This document shows, piece after piece, positions 27,330-36,140 of a stretch of 64,000 nt of DNA. Each line of letters starts with the position of its first letter. Positions within the stretch are counted from its first letter, which is position 1. Made by a program: the position numbers and the translations under genes. The notes under the pieces are model-generated. The model was given only the letters and a program-made list of their open reading frames with translations. It had not been told where the DNA came from and searched no databases. The stretch is from Akkermansiaceae bacterium (GTDB lineage Bacteria > Verrucomicrobiota > Verrucomicrobiia > Verrucomicrobiales > Akkermansiaceae): the NCBI GenBank assembly GCA_905182405.1, contig CAJJBQ010000001.1, forward strand, positions 62,001 to 126,000, in the 5' to 3' direction.

Positions 27330-28688
27330 ATGTGTCGCTTCTTCATCGCCCTCTTCTTTTTTGGAGCCCTTCCGAGCAATGGGCTCATTTTTTGGAATGC
27401 CGAAGACCCCCCTGCAAACAAAGAAACCGCCCCCACCGGAGCCTATGAAAACTCCGGCTGGCAGCACTTAATCAGCTTCAAGGATTTTCACGGGACCATG
27501 ATCTCGCCGAAGCATTTCATCACCGCAAAACATCTTGGAGAAGCGGGCATTGTCACCCGCCCAAGCTACTTCAGCGGTGAACCCGGGCAGACTTTCACTG
27601 TCAAACCCGCTTCCCGCCTCATCATCGAGGATGGGGCGATCTCCACCGACCTTTCCATTTTTGAAATTTGGGAAACTTTTCCCTCCTACGCACCCCTCTA
27701 TTCAAATACCAACGAACCCGGAAAGGAATTTGTCATCACTGGAAAAGGCCGGGGCCGGGGAAACGAACTGACCCGAAACTCCCAAGTAATTGGGTGGGAA
27801 TGGGGCGACGTCACAACCGAAGCTGACCGCTGGGGCGTCAGCGATGTCCTCTCGACCTCTACCGCTTCCAGCGGAGCAGACTTAATCTATTCGCAATTCG
27901 ACGCCAACGGCGGACCCTTCGAATGCCAAGCGACTGGAAATGATTCCGGCGGAGGATGGTTCATCAAAGACGGTTCCACCTGGAAACTCGCCGCCGTCAC
28001 CTTCTCGGCCGATTCCAATCGCGACTCCAACAACACCGTGGGTGACGATTCCAACTTCCGCGCCGCCATGACGAAAGCGCGCGGTTTCTATGTTGGTTCG
28101 GATACCGGCGGCTGGAATTTCATCCCGACGAGTAACTTCCAGTATCTCAATCCTCCGAGCTACCAAACGAACAAGGACGACGCGCGTTTCTACGACAAGA
28201 CCCACAGCTACGGCACCCGCATCAGTAGCTATCTCTCAGAAATCAATCTCCTCATCCAACCAGCCATCACTCACGCTGCGCTCAATCCATCGGATCGCTT
28301 TCAGGCCTGGCTCAGCGGCCATGGCCTCACCGCAAACAACCAGCCAGTAGACGACGCTGATGAAGATGGAATCTCGAACCTCCTCGAGTATTACTCGGAC
28401 TCGGATGCGGGTGATTTTTCCGAAGCCAATTCCCCCTTCTCGGCCTCCCTCCAAAGCAACGGAGAGATGCAATTCACGCTCACCGAATCCCTCGACCTTT
28501 CCGGGCGCGCACTCACCAGTATGATCCAGAAAAGCAATGACCTTGAAAACTGGAGTAATCTCACGACGGTAAACGAAGAGTCAAATAACCTCGACGAGGC
28601 CAGCGGCACCCGAACCCGTATCCTCAGTCACTCGCCCGGAAGCGCGACCGAAATTTTCTACCGCCTCAAAGTGGCCCTCGAAAACTAA
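27330..28688 (+). CDS. secreted trypsin-like serine protease with C-terminal module
   Basis: From ATG 27330 the product is 452 residues with a signal peptide (CRFFIALFFFGALPSNG). The protease domain shows a complete chymotrypsin-type triad: His68 (ITAKHLG), Asp107 (ISTDLSIF) and Ser206 (GNDSGGGW). A Ca-binding-like motif, DDADEDGISNLLEYYSDSD, and a beta-rich C-terminal module (LTSMIQKSNDLENW) follow, the arrangement typical of verrucomicrobial secreted proteins. It lies 16 bases after dacB and may be cotranscribed. Confidence 0.85.
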   Translation: MCRFFIALFFFGALPSNGLIFWNAEDPPANKETAPTGAYENSGWQHLISFKDFHGTMISPKHFITAKHLGEAGIVTRPSYFSGEPGQTFTVKPASRLIIEDGAISTDLSIFEIWETFPSYAPLYSNTNEPGKEFVITGKGRGRGNELTRNSQVIGWEWGDVTTEADRWGVSDVLSTSTASSGADLIYSQFDANGGPFECQATGNDSGGGWFIKDGSTWKLAAVTFSADSNRDSNNTVGDDSNFRAAMTKARGFYVGSDTGGWNFIPTSNFQYLNPPSYQTNKDDARFYDKTHSYGTRISSYLSEINLLIQPAITHAALNPSDRFQAWLSGHGLTANNQPVDDADEDGISNLLEYYSDSDAGDFSEANSPFSASLQSNGEMQFTLTESLDLSGRALTSMIQKSNDLENWSNLTTVNEESNNLDEASGTRTRILSHSPGSATEIFYRLKVALEN

Positions 28689-28737
28689 GCCTCCTTTTCG
28701 GCTGGATTGCTAGAAAATGTCATCCCTTTAATCGACT

Positions 28738-29337
28738 ATGATTTACGAAATGGACCAACTCCCACCAACGAAGCGATACAACCTCCTCGCGTCCTTGGTT
28801 ACGCCCCGACCTATCGCCTGGATCACGACAATCGATGAGGAGGGACGCATCAATGCCGCCCCCTTTTCCTTCTTCAACGTCTTCGGCTCCAACCCTCCCA
28901 TCGTCGCCTTCGCCCCGGGAAACAAAGATCGTGAAACGCCTAAAGACACCGCGCGAAACATCCGACGAACCGGCGAATTCGTCGTCCATATGGTCGATGA
29001 GCCTCTGGCTCAAATGATGGTTGATACTTCCGCCTCCCTCCCTCACGGCGAAAGCGAACTCGACAAGCTCCCCCTCACCACCGTCCCCTCGGAGAACCTT
29101 TCCGTCCCTCGTATTGTCGAAGCCCCTGTTGCCCTCGAATGCTCGGAGCATACCACGCTCGAGATTGGCTCGAATCGCTTAATTATTGGCGTCGTTCACG
29201 TGGTGCACGCTCGCGATGGCCTCTTCGATGATGACATTCATCTCTATCACGGAGCCTACCAACCCATCGGAAGAATGTCTTCTCCCGACTGGTATACACG
29301 AACCACTGATCAATTCGAAATCCCACGTCCTGACTAA
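28738..29337 (+). CDS. flavin reductase family protein
   Basis: A 199-residue FMN-binding split-barrel protein of the flavin-reductase/flavoredoxin type. Diagnostic features are 'LVTPRPIAWITTIDEEGRIN' then 'AAPFSFFNVFGSNPP' near the start, 'KDTARNIRRTGEFVVHMV' in the middle and 'HLYHGAYQPIGRMSSPDWYT' at the end. Members bind FMN and reduce flavin or an unknown acceptor with NAD(P)H. It stands alone, 50 bases after the protease gene. Confidence 0.9.
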   Translation: MIYEMDQLPPTKRYNLLASLVTPRPIAWITTIDEEGRINAAPFSFFNVFGSNPPIVAFAPGNKDRETPKDTARNIRRTGEFVVHMVDEPLAQMMVDTSASLPHGESELDKLPLTTVPSENLSVPRIVEAPVALECSEHTTLEIGSNRLIIGVVHVVHARDGLFDDDIHLYHGAYQPIGRMSSPDWYTRTTDQFEIPRPD

Positions 29338-29459
29338 AAAAAGCGACCTTCTCCGCAGAAAGATAATCATGCGCCTCATGTCCAGAAGCCATTAATCCGC
29401 TCGCCAACAATCTGTATTAATCTGGTCATACCCCCTCAACCAAGTAACCACTCTTTAAA

Positions 29460-30200
29460 ATGCTCCTCTCCTTCGAAACCCTCGGCCCTTCTGACGGCGA
29501 ACCCCTCGTCTTCCTCCACGGCCTGGGAGCCGGTCGCACCCAGACCACCTCGGGCCTCAACAACCTCCCCGGCCTCCACATCATCGCCCCCGACATGCCC
29601 GGTCACGGAGACTCCATGTCCTTCGATCCCGCCACTTACTCCTTCGACTCCTTTGCCGATCACACCCTCGCCCTCATGGACCATCTCGGCCTCGAAAAAT
29701 GCCACCTCGGCGGCCTCTCCATGGGCTCCGGCATCGCCCTCAACATCGCCCTCCGCTACCCGGACCGATTCAAAAAACTCATCCTCCTCCGCCCCTCTTG
29801 GCTCGACTCCCCGCAACCCGCTCATCTCAAACTCGTCGCCGACGCCGGCGAGATGACCCAGCCCGACTTCGAAGCCCTTCCAAGGTTCCAAGCCCTCCTC
29901 TCCGCCAATCCCCCCGTGGCAAACTCCATCACCGCCGTCTACCAACGACCGGACAACGCCGTTCTCTCCCGCATGTGGAACGACTGCCCCTTCTCCTCCC
30001 TCTCCCAGCTGAAAACCATCACCGCACCCATTCTCGTCCTCGACAGTCCCCGTGACGACCTCCATCCTAAAGCTGTCGCGACTAAAATCGCAAACGTCCT
30101 TCCAAACTCCCAAACCGCTCACCTTCCCGCCCGCTACCACGAGCCCGAAGCCTACCAAACCGCTCTCAACCAACACCTCAATAACTTCTTAAAGTCATGA
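29460..30200 (+). CDS. alpha/beta hydrolase
   Basis: A 246-residue cytoplasmic alpha/beta-fold hydrolase. Oxyanion region FLHGLGAGR is at about 18-26, DMPGHGDS at 45-52, the nucleophile Ser87 is in GGLSMGS, an acidic residue lies in LDSPRDDLHP and His in ARYHEPEA near the C-terminus. The stop overlaps the ATG of the PEP-hydrolase-family gene by four bases (ATGA), so the two are coupled. That link suggests it cleaves an ester or lactone in the same pathway. A CAACCAAG motif lies 16 bases before its start. Confidence 0.85.
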   Translation: MLLSFETLGPSDGEPLVFLHGLGAGRTQTTSGLNNLPGLHIIAPDMPGHGDSMSFDPATYSFDSFADHTLALMDHLGLEKCHLGGLSMGSGIALNIALRYPDRFKKLILLRPSWLDSPQPAHLKLVADAGEMTQPDFEALPRFQALLSANPPVANSITAVYQRPDNAVLSRMWNDCPFSSLSQLKTITAPILVLDSPRDDLHPKAVATKIANVLPNSQTAHLPARYHEPEAYQTALNQHLNNFLKS

Positions 30201-31057
30201 TCACTAAACGTCTCACCACCGAGCAGATCCTCGCCAACCTCAAGGCCAAGGTCGACGCCCGTATCCCCATCATGATCTCCTCCGCGGGATCCGGTCTCGT
30301 TGCCAAACTCCTCGAGCATGAAGGCACCGACTGCATCAACACCTTCTCCGGAGCACGCCTCCGCTCCAATGGCATGGGTACCATGGCCATGATGTGGCCT
30401 ATCCTTGATTCCAACAGGCAGACCCTCACTTATACCCGCGAGGACATCATGCCCGCGCTCGAAGGCAAAGCCTTCGTCTGCGCCTGCCTCAACGCAAACG
30501 ACCCCCTCAAGGACATGCGCATGGTCCTACAAGAGTGTAAGGACATGGGAGTCCAATCCGTCTCCAACATCGGACCTTCAATTTCCTACATCGACCACGA
30601 CTCCGAGATCTTCAAAGTGATGACCTCCGCCGGTATCACCCTTCAGAACGAAATCGACATGCTCATCCTTGCGAAAGAGGAAATGGACATGGTCTCCGTC
30701 GGACTCGCCTTCACCGAGGAAGACTCCTACGACATCTGCGCCCAGGCCAAGCCTCACATCTTTTGCTACCACGCCGGCACCACCAAGGGCGGCATCAAAG
30801 GCTACGACAACGGCATGACCATTGAGGAAACCGCCGTGCAGACCGAGAAAGTTTACCAAAAGTGTCGCGAGCTCAGCCCCGACACCCTCCTCGTAGCCCA
30901 CGGCGCCGCCATGGAGACGCCGTCCGACGCCCAGTATATCTTGGACCACACCAGCGGCCACGGCTTCTGGACCGGCAGCTCCACCGAGCGCCTCCCCATC
31001 GAACGAGCCGTCACCGCCGCCGCCAACGAGTTCCGCGAGCTGACCTTTAACAAGTAA
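30197..31057 (+). CDS. phosphoenolpyruvate-hydrolase-family TIM-barrel protein
   Basis: A 286-residue protein of the PEP_hydrolase/TIM-barrel signal-transduction family (formerly Pfam DUF2009-like, PF09370). Features include 'PIMISSAGSGLVAKLLEHEG', 'INTFSGARLRSNGMGTMAMM', 'GVQSVSNIGPSI' and 'FCYHAGTTKGG'. In plants the homologous barrel is the C-terminal half of the tomato Tm-1 protein, whose N-terminal half corresponds to UPF0261; here that half is encoded separately at 37010. The gene is coupled to an alpha/beta hydrolase and followed by a good terminator. The true reaction is uncertain. Confidence 0.88.
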   Translation: MITKRLTTEQILANLKAKVDARIPIMISSAGSGLVAKLLEHEGTDCINTFSGARLRSNGMGTMAMMWPILDSNRQTLTYTREDIMPALEGKAFVCACLNANDPLKDMRMVLQECKDMGVQSVSNIGPSISYIDHDSEIFKVMTSAGITLQNEIDMLILAKEEMDMVSVGLAFTEEDSYDICAQAKPHIFCYHAGTTKGGIKGYDNGMTIEETAVQTEKVYQKCRELSPDTLLVAHGAAMETPSDAQYILDHTSGHGFWTGSSTERLPIERAVTAAANEFRELTFNK

Positions 31058-31079
31058 AGGGACCATCTCAACCCTCCTC

Positions 31080-31109
31080 AACCCCGGGCCAAAAACCCCG
31101 GGGGTTTTT
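31080..31109 (+). terminator. rho-independent terminator
   Basis: The inverted repeat AACCCCGGG...CCCGGGGGTT, with a short A-rich loop, is followed by a T tract. It lies 22 bases after the PEP-hydrolase-family gene. Confidence 0.85.
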
Positions 31110-31171
31110 GTGCCCAAGCGAGCCCCTGACCCCGCTTCAAAAAATATCCTCTTGAAGCGTTCCCCTTAAAA

Positions 31172-32257
31172 TCAATCACCCAAGGAAACGGCCTCTCCTC
31201 CCTCGCGGGCCGACTTCAGCACCGCATCCATCACCTTTTGCGTCAGCATGCTGCGCTCTGGCCACGAAGAATCAACCTTCCCACTAAGAACCAGTTCGCC
31301 AAACTTCCGGAAAAGCAGCGTCTCTTGCGAGCCAACGTCATTGGTGGACTTGCCGGGGATCTTCACCTCCCTGCGTTTGGCAGTGGTCGAGTAGTTGCAA
31401 CCTTCATTTAAAGAACCTAGCTGGGTGAGACGGAAGCTCGTCTCAGAACCCTCAATAGGCTGCACGAAGTCATCCAAACTCAACGTGCCTTTTGTCCCGG
31501 AAATCCGGCAGGTCTGCTCAAGCGAAGTGGTGAACGAGCAGTGAAAAGACGCACTCCGGTCGTCACTAAAATAAAGATCCGCCCGGATTTCTACCGGGAC
31601 CCCGTTCTTTTCTTCGAGCATGAAAGCACGGACTCTTTCAGGCAGCGTATTTTGAAAACAAGAAAGCGTCATCCGCAGGCAATACCAGCCCAGGTCTCCG
31701 AGGCACCCAGCCGGCTCAAGTCGGGAATCGAGGCGAATATTACCCTCAAATTCCTCATCCCCTAAAAAGGAAAAGCAACTTTCGATTCTTCGCACTTTGC
31801 CCAGCTCCTCGCCATTCTCTAAAACCTCCAGAATTCTTGAAAGACGCTCATTGTGCACAAACATCACCCCATCCATAAACTGCACCCCATTGGCCTCACA
31901 GGCTGCGATCATTTCTCCAAGATCCTCCAGCGAGGCCGCGCAGGGCTTTTCACAGAGGACGTGCTTACCCGCCTCCGCCGCGCGGATCACCCACTCCTTC
32001 CGGATGCCGGTCGGCAGCGGGATATAAACTGCATCGATCTCAGGATCGGAAAGAATCTCCTCATAACCACCGACCGCCTGCGGCGCGATCTTAAAGGGCT
32101 GCGAAGCTTGGCAGCTTTCGATAAAAGTCTGCGCCTTCGCAATATCACGACTCCCCACCGACTTCAGCACGCCATTTCCTGACCGCCTTACCGATGCCCA
32201 ATTCTTTTCTGCAATTCCAGCAGCACCCAGAAATCCCCAAGTCACGTTTTTATCCAT
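31172..32257 (-). CDS. Gfo/Idh/MocA family oxidoreductase
   Basis: From ATG 32257 (MDKNVTWGFLGAAGIAEKNW) the product is 361 residues with an N-terminal Rossmann fold. The family motif EKP is present in HVLCEKPCAASL, and VQFMDGVMFVHN resembles the second conserved block. Such enzymes oxidise sugars, inositols or related compounds with NAD(P). An ATG at 32302, with a good GGGGGA ribosome site and overlapping the stop of a small upstream ORF (ATGA), would add 15 residues, so the start is unresolved. It converges on the PEP-hydrolase-family gene. Confidence 0.88.
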   Translation of the reverse strand: MDKNVTWGFLGAAGIAEKNWASVRRSGNGVLKSVGSRDIAKAQTFIESCQASQPFKIAPQAVGGYEEILSDPEIDAVYIPLPTGIRKEWVIRAAEAGKHVLCEKPCAASLEDLGEMIAACEANGVQFMDGVMFVHNERLSRILEVLENGEELGKVRRIESCFSFLGDEEFEGNIRLDSRLEPAGCLGDLGWYCLRMTLSCFQNTLPERVRAFMLEEKNGVPVEIRADLYFSDDRSASFHCSFTTSLEQTCRISGTKGTLSLDDFVQPIEGSETSFRLTQLGSLNEGCNYSTTAKRREVKIPGKSTNDVGSQETLLFRKFGELVLSGKVDSSWPERSMLTQKVMDAVLKSAREGGEAVSLGD

Positions 32258-32298
32258 AGCCCAATCATCTTCCGTCTCCCCAAGAATAACAAGCCGTC

Positions 32299-32445
32299 TC
32301 ATCCTTCGTCCCCCAAATTCCCATTCACAACGCTCTCTTCATAATCCACCATTCGCACAATTCTCCGCTTATTCCCCTCAAAAATCAGCATCTCGCCCTT
32401 CATCATGACCTTCCTCGGAGGGATCCTCACTTCCGGCCATCCCGT
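32299..32445 (-). CDS. small ORF upstream of the Gfo/Idh gene
   Basis: A frame of up to 48 codons reads, from TTG at 32445, [20 protein letters not shown] then [20 protein letters not shown] and [12 protein letters not shown] (about 32427) or ATG (32405) are other starts. The stop TGA overlaps ATG 32302 of the oxidoreductase frame. The reading looks coding in composition but I recognise no family. It may be a genuine coupled small protein or the end of a decayed gene. Confidence 0.3.
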   Translation of the reverse strand, partial: TGWPEVRIPPRKVMMKGEMLIFEGNKRRIVRMVDYEESVVNGNLGDEG

Positions 32446-32492
32446 CCTCAACTAGCCTCGCCATTTTCACAAATCTGCGCTAAACCCCTCTC

Positions 32493-33078
32493 ATGTCCCA
32501 GCCACCCAGCCATCGACCACGACCGCATTGCTGCCGCCGTAAAAGAGATCCTCGCCGCCATCGGGGAGGACCCTGATCGCGATGGTCTCCGCGACACCCC
32601 GCAACGGGTCGCGCGGATGTATTCCGAAATTTGCAGTGGCCTTCGCGAAGACCCAACCACCCATCTCGATACCACCTTCGAGGTCGCACACGATGAAATC
32701 ATCGTCGTCCGCGACATCCCCTTTTTCTCGATCTGCGAGCACCACCTCATCCCCTTCTTCGGAAAGGCGCACGTCGCCTATCTCCCGCAAAGCGACGGCC
32801 ACATCACTGGCCTTTCCAAGCTCGCCCGCCTCGTCGATGGCTACGCCAAACGGCCGCAAGTCCAAGAACGACTCACCACCGAAATCGCCGACGCCATTGC
32901 CCTCAAGCTCAACCCCCGCGGCGCCGCCGTCGTCCTTGAGGCCGAGCACTTGTGCATGTCGATGCGCGGTATCAAGAAACCCGGTGCCTCCACCGTGACC
33001 TCCTCCATGCGCGGCCTATTTCGCGAGAATCCTGCGTCCCGCGAGGAAGTCCTCAATCTCATTCTCCGGAGCCGATAA
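32493..33078 (+). CDS. folE: GTP cyclohydrolase I (frame break near the start)
   Basis: The enzyme converts GTP to dihydroneopterin triphosphate, the first step of folate and pterin synthesis. Zinc and catalytic residues are visible in [13 protein letters not shown] and [13 protein letters not shown]. The conserved N-terminal helix ([20 protein letters not shown] then [20 protein letters not shown]) is encoded from 32512, but that frame has no ATG, GTG, TTG or CTG start before ATG 32617. ATG 32493 (MSQPP) is one base out of frame. Removing one C from the CCC run near 32506 would give [12 protein letters not shown], a normal start. Either a real frameshift or a sequence error; starting at 32617 would lose a helix needed by the family. 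Confidence 0.85.
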
Positions 33079-33151
33079 GTTTAGGGGATTCCCCAAAAGT
33101 CCGCACAATTTTCCTGTCAGAAGCCCCCCTCCCGGTGCGTAATAGAGCATC

Positions 33152-35335
33152 ATGCTTCACATTCTCTTCTCTCTTATCGGGCCTCTTTACCGTCTCTTGC
33201 CCTTAGGCTTGCTTACCTGTTTGGCATTTCTCACTTCGAATTTAGGATTTACGGCCGAGAGGCCCAATATCATCCTCATCATGTCGGATGACATGGGCTA
33301 CTCCGACATCGGCTGCTACGGCGGTGAGATCAACACACCCAATCTCGACGCCCTAGCCGCCAACGGCCTCCGCTTCACCCAGTTCTACAACACCGCCCGT
33401 TGCTGCCCCACCCGCGCCTCTCTCCTCACCGGACTTTATCCCCACCAAGCGGGCATCGGCCACATGACCAGCGACTACGGCCTCCCCCAGTATCAGGGAT
33501 TTCTCAACAAGGAATGCCTCACCATCGCCGAAGCCCTTAAGCCCGCCGGCTACCGTACCTACATGTCGGGGAAATGGCACGTCACCCCCAAGGTCAAAGC
33601 GAGCGACCCCAAGGACAACTGGCCCAGCCAGCGTGGCTTCGATAAATTTTTCGGTACTATCCACGGTGCGGGTTCATTCTTCGATCCCAACTCCCTCACC
33701 CGCGACAACACCCAGATCACGCCCGAAAACGACCCCGGCTACCAACCTGACGGAACCTGGTATTACACCGATGCTATCTCCGACAATACCGTCAACTACA
33801 TCGATAGCCATTTTAAAGAGCACCCCGACAAGCCCTTCTTCCACTACGTCGCCTACACCGCCGCCCACTGGCCCATGCATGCCCTCCCCGAGGACATCGC
33901 CAAGTATGAAGGCAAATACGACGGCGGCTACGCCCCGGCTTATGGGGCCCGCCTCAAAAAAATGAAATCCCTCGGCCTCATCGACCCTAGCTGGAAAATC
34001 CCCGGCCCCATCGGTGATTGGTCCAAAGTGGAAAAGAAAGAATGGGAATCCGCCTGCATGGAAGTCTACGCCGCGATGGTCGATAACATGGACCAAGGCA
34101 TCGGCCGCATTGTCGAGTCGCTCAAAAGGAACGGACAACTCGACAACACTCTCATCCTTTTTTTCCAGGACAACGGCGGCTGCGCCGAAGGCTTCGGCCG
34201 CGGTAAGCTTGTCGGCCCACTTGAGCGCCCTTCCGCCCCCACCCTCAAACCGATGGGTAAAGACGAACTCCAAACCAACATGGTCCCCACCCAGTCACGC
34301 GATGGCTACCCCCTCCGCCGAGGCGATGGCATCATGCCCGGCCCGCCTGAAACCGAAGTCGGTTACGGCAAAAACTGGGCCAACGTCTCCAACACTCCCT
34401 TCCGCGAATACAAACACTGGGTCCACGAAGGCGGAATCTCCACCCCCCTTATCGCCCACTGGCCCAAAGGGATCGCCGGAAAAAATATCTGGGCCAAAGA
34501 CCCCACCCATCTCATCGACCTCATGGCAACCTGCCTCGATCTCGGAAAAGCCTCATATCCAGCCAATAAAATTCCCGTCGAAGGCACTTCCCTGAATCCC
34601 GCCTTCAAAGGCGAAACCATCCAGCGAGGAAAGCCCATCTACTTCGAGCACGAAGGCAACCGTGCCGTCCGCGATGGCGCATGGAAAATCGTCGCCAAGG
34701 GCGTCAAGAGTAAGTGGGAACTCTACAACATCCCCGCCGACCGCACCGAGATGAACAACCTCGCCGCCAAACACCCCGAGCGCGTCAAAACAATGGCCGC
34801 CCAATATGAAAAGTGGGCCAAAGAGCGCGGCGTCGTCCCCTTTGGCAGCTGGAAGAAAAAGAAAACAGCCAAAGCCACCCCCAAAGAACCCCTCCACCTC
34901 AAGTCCGGCGACACCTTCACCAGCGAAACCTCCCCCAACCTTACCAACCGCCCCTTCACCGTCACCGCGCAACTCGAATCCCTCCCCGCTACCGGAGTTA
35001 TCGCCGCACAAGGTGGATCCAACCACGGCTGGTCCTTCTACCTCAAAGACAACCACCTCCACTTCACCGTCCGCCAAAGTGGTGAAAAATTCACCGCTAG
35101 CACTCCCCTCCCCGCCACCGCCAGCAACCCCATCGAAGCACGCGTCACCAAGAAAGGCATCATCCTCCGCACCAATCGAAACCGGCGCACTCTCAAAGAA
35201 GGTAACCCCCTCCTCACCGCACATCCCATCGATGTCCTTGAAGTCGGCCAAGACAATGAAGGACTGGTAGGCGATTACGGAAAAGACTTTCGTCTCAGCG
35301 TCCCCATCAAATCACTGGTTCTTTCGCCCAAGTGA
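33152..35335 (+). CDS. arylsulfatase with C-terminal jellyroll-like domain
   Basis: A 727-residue exported type I sulfatase. A signal-anchor stretch precedes TAERPNIILIMSDDMGYSDI, with metal-binding Asp46-Asp47. The CxPxR signature is CCPTR at 84-88, Cys84 being the predicted formylglycine. FQDNGGCAEGFGRG supplies further active-site residues. The sulfatase core ends near 570, and about 150 extra residues (FTVTAQLESL, HGWSFYLKDNHLHFTV) resemble a beta-sandwich seen at the end of some marine arylsulfatases. It converges on the phosphatase gene with a 12-base gap. Confidence 0.92.
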   Translation: MLHILFSLIGPLYRLLPLGLLTCLAFLTSNLGFTAERPNIILIMSDDMGYSDIGCYGGEINTPNLDALAANGLRFTQFYNTARCCPTRASLLTGLYPHQAGIGHMTSDYGLPQYQGFLNKECLTIAEALKPAGYRTYMSGKWHVTPKVKASDPKDNWPSQRGFDKFFGTIHGAGSFFDPNSLTRDNTQITPENDPGYQPDGTWYYTDAISDNTVNYIDSHFKEHPDKPFFHYVAYTAAHWPMHALPEDIAKYEGKYDGGYAPAYGARLKKMKSLGLIDPSWKIPGPIGDWSKVEKKEWESACMEVYAAMVDNMDQGIGRIVESLKRNGQLDNTLILFFQDNGGCAEGFGRGKLVGPLERPSAPTLKPMGKDELQTNMVPTQSRDGYPLRRGDGIMPGPPETEVGYGKNWANVSNTPFREYKHWVHEGGISTPLIAHWPKGIAGKNIWAKDPTHLIDLMATCLDLGKASYPANKIPVEGTSLNPAFKGETIQRGKPIYFEHEGNRAVRDGAWKIVAKGVKSKWELYNIPADRTEMNNLAAKHPERVKTMAAQYEKWAKERGVVPFGSWKKKKTAKATPKEPLHLKSGDTFTSETSPNLTNRPFTVTAQLESLPATGVIAAQGGSNHGWSFYLKDNHLHFTVRQSGEKFTASTPLPATASNPIEARVTKKGIILRTNRNRRTLKEGNPLLTAHPIDVLEVGQDNEGLVGDYGKDFRLSVPIKSLVLSPK

Positions 35336-35347
35336 TCCCACCAAGAA

Positions 35348-36022
35348 TTAGTTCGTTGAAAACGCGAGGTCATCACGGTGCATCTCCCGTGATTCGCCCC
35401 GCTCATTCGTCTGCCAAATCTTCCCTGAATCAAGATCGAGTGCACTGAGCCAGCCGCCGCCATACCCGCAGGTATCTAGACAAATGGCGTAACCCAGATC
35501 CGTCGGAAAATCCCCTTGAATGGTATGCCCACAAACAACCGTCTTTCCCGACTGGTGAGCCCGCTGACTATGAAAACGTTGGTAGTAATAAGTCTCAGAA
35601 TCCTGATCGCCCACCGCAATCCCTGCCTCCACCCCGGCGTGCACTAAAATAAAATCCCCCACTTCGTGGTAAAGCTCCGCCGAGCGCATGAAATCCCAAT
35701 GCGCCTCCGGGACATCTTCAAAGCCTCCCCCATAGGACGCTAACGTGTCCTTCCCCCCGCACATCTCGCTCAAAAACCGCTGGCAATCGACCTTCGTCTC
35801 CAGCGCCCGAATCATCTGGATCTCATGATTCCCCATGAGGTGAATGAAACGATGCGTCTTCTTCAGTTCTAAGAGTCGATCAATGACCCCCTTCGAATCC
35901 GGCCCACGATCCACATAATCGCCCAGCGTCACCACAAGGTCCTCTTCACTCGGTTGCACCAAATCGAACATGGTCTCCAGTGAAGTCAGGCATCCATGAA
36001 TGTCTCCAATCGTAAGCTGCAT
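35348..36022 (-). CDS. metallophosphoesterase (PP2A/ApaH-like)
   Basis: From ATG 36022 the product is 224 residues (MQLTIGDIHGCLTS). The five phosphoesterase motifs are recognisable: GDIHG (6-10), GDYVDRGP, GNHE, and later His residues in LVHAGV and CGHT. This family includes serine/threonine protein phosphatases and diadenosine tetraphosphatases, which use a binuclear metal centre. It is divergent from the AraC gene. An ATG six codons upstream is possible but less likely, because the motif I strand would then start late. Confidence 0.88.
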   Translation of the reverse strand: MQLTIGDIHGCLTSLETMFDLVQPSEEDLVVTLGDYVDRGPDSKGVIDRLLELKKTHRFIHLMGNHEIQMIRALETKVDCQRFLSEMCGGKDTLASYGGGFEDVPEAHWDFMRSAELYHEVGDFILVHAGVEAGIAVGDQDSETYYYQRFHSQRAHQSGKTVVCGHTIQGDFPTDLGYAICLDTCGYGGGWLSALDLDSGKIWQTNERGESREMHRDDLAFSTN

Positions 36023-36105
36023 CTCCCCAAGTCTCAACAAACCATCCTCCGAAGCAAGGCAATCTCCACCCTCGCCAAAAACCCCGTGCCCACTCGCATT
36101 AAAGT

Positions 36106-36137
36106 TTCACTCTTCCCCATTCACCATTCACTCTTCC
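36106..36137 (+). promoter_or_regulatory. two 11-bp direct repeats at 21-bp spacing upstream of the AraC gene
   Basis: TTCACTCTTCC occurs at 36106-36116 and again at 36127-36137, 21 bases apart start to start, two helical turns. Direct repeats with this spacing are typical of AraC-family sites. The second copy abuts the probable start codon, which would fit autorepression. Binding is inferred only. Confidence 0.35.
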
Positions 36138-36140
36138 TTG

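Noticed and set aside
29436..30176. 246-codon minus-strand frame
   Set aside because: Exactly antisense to the alpha/beta hydrolase, with the Gly/Val/Glu-rich text of a shadow.
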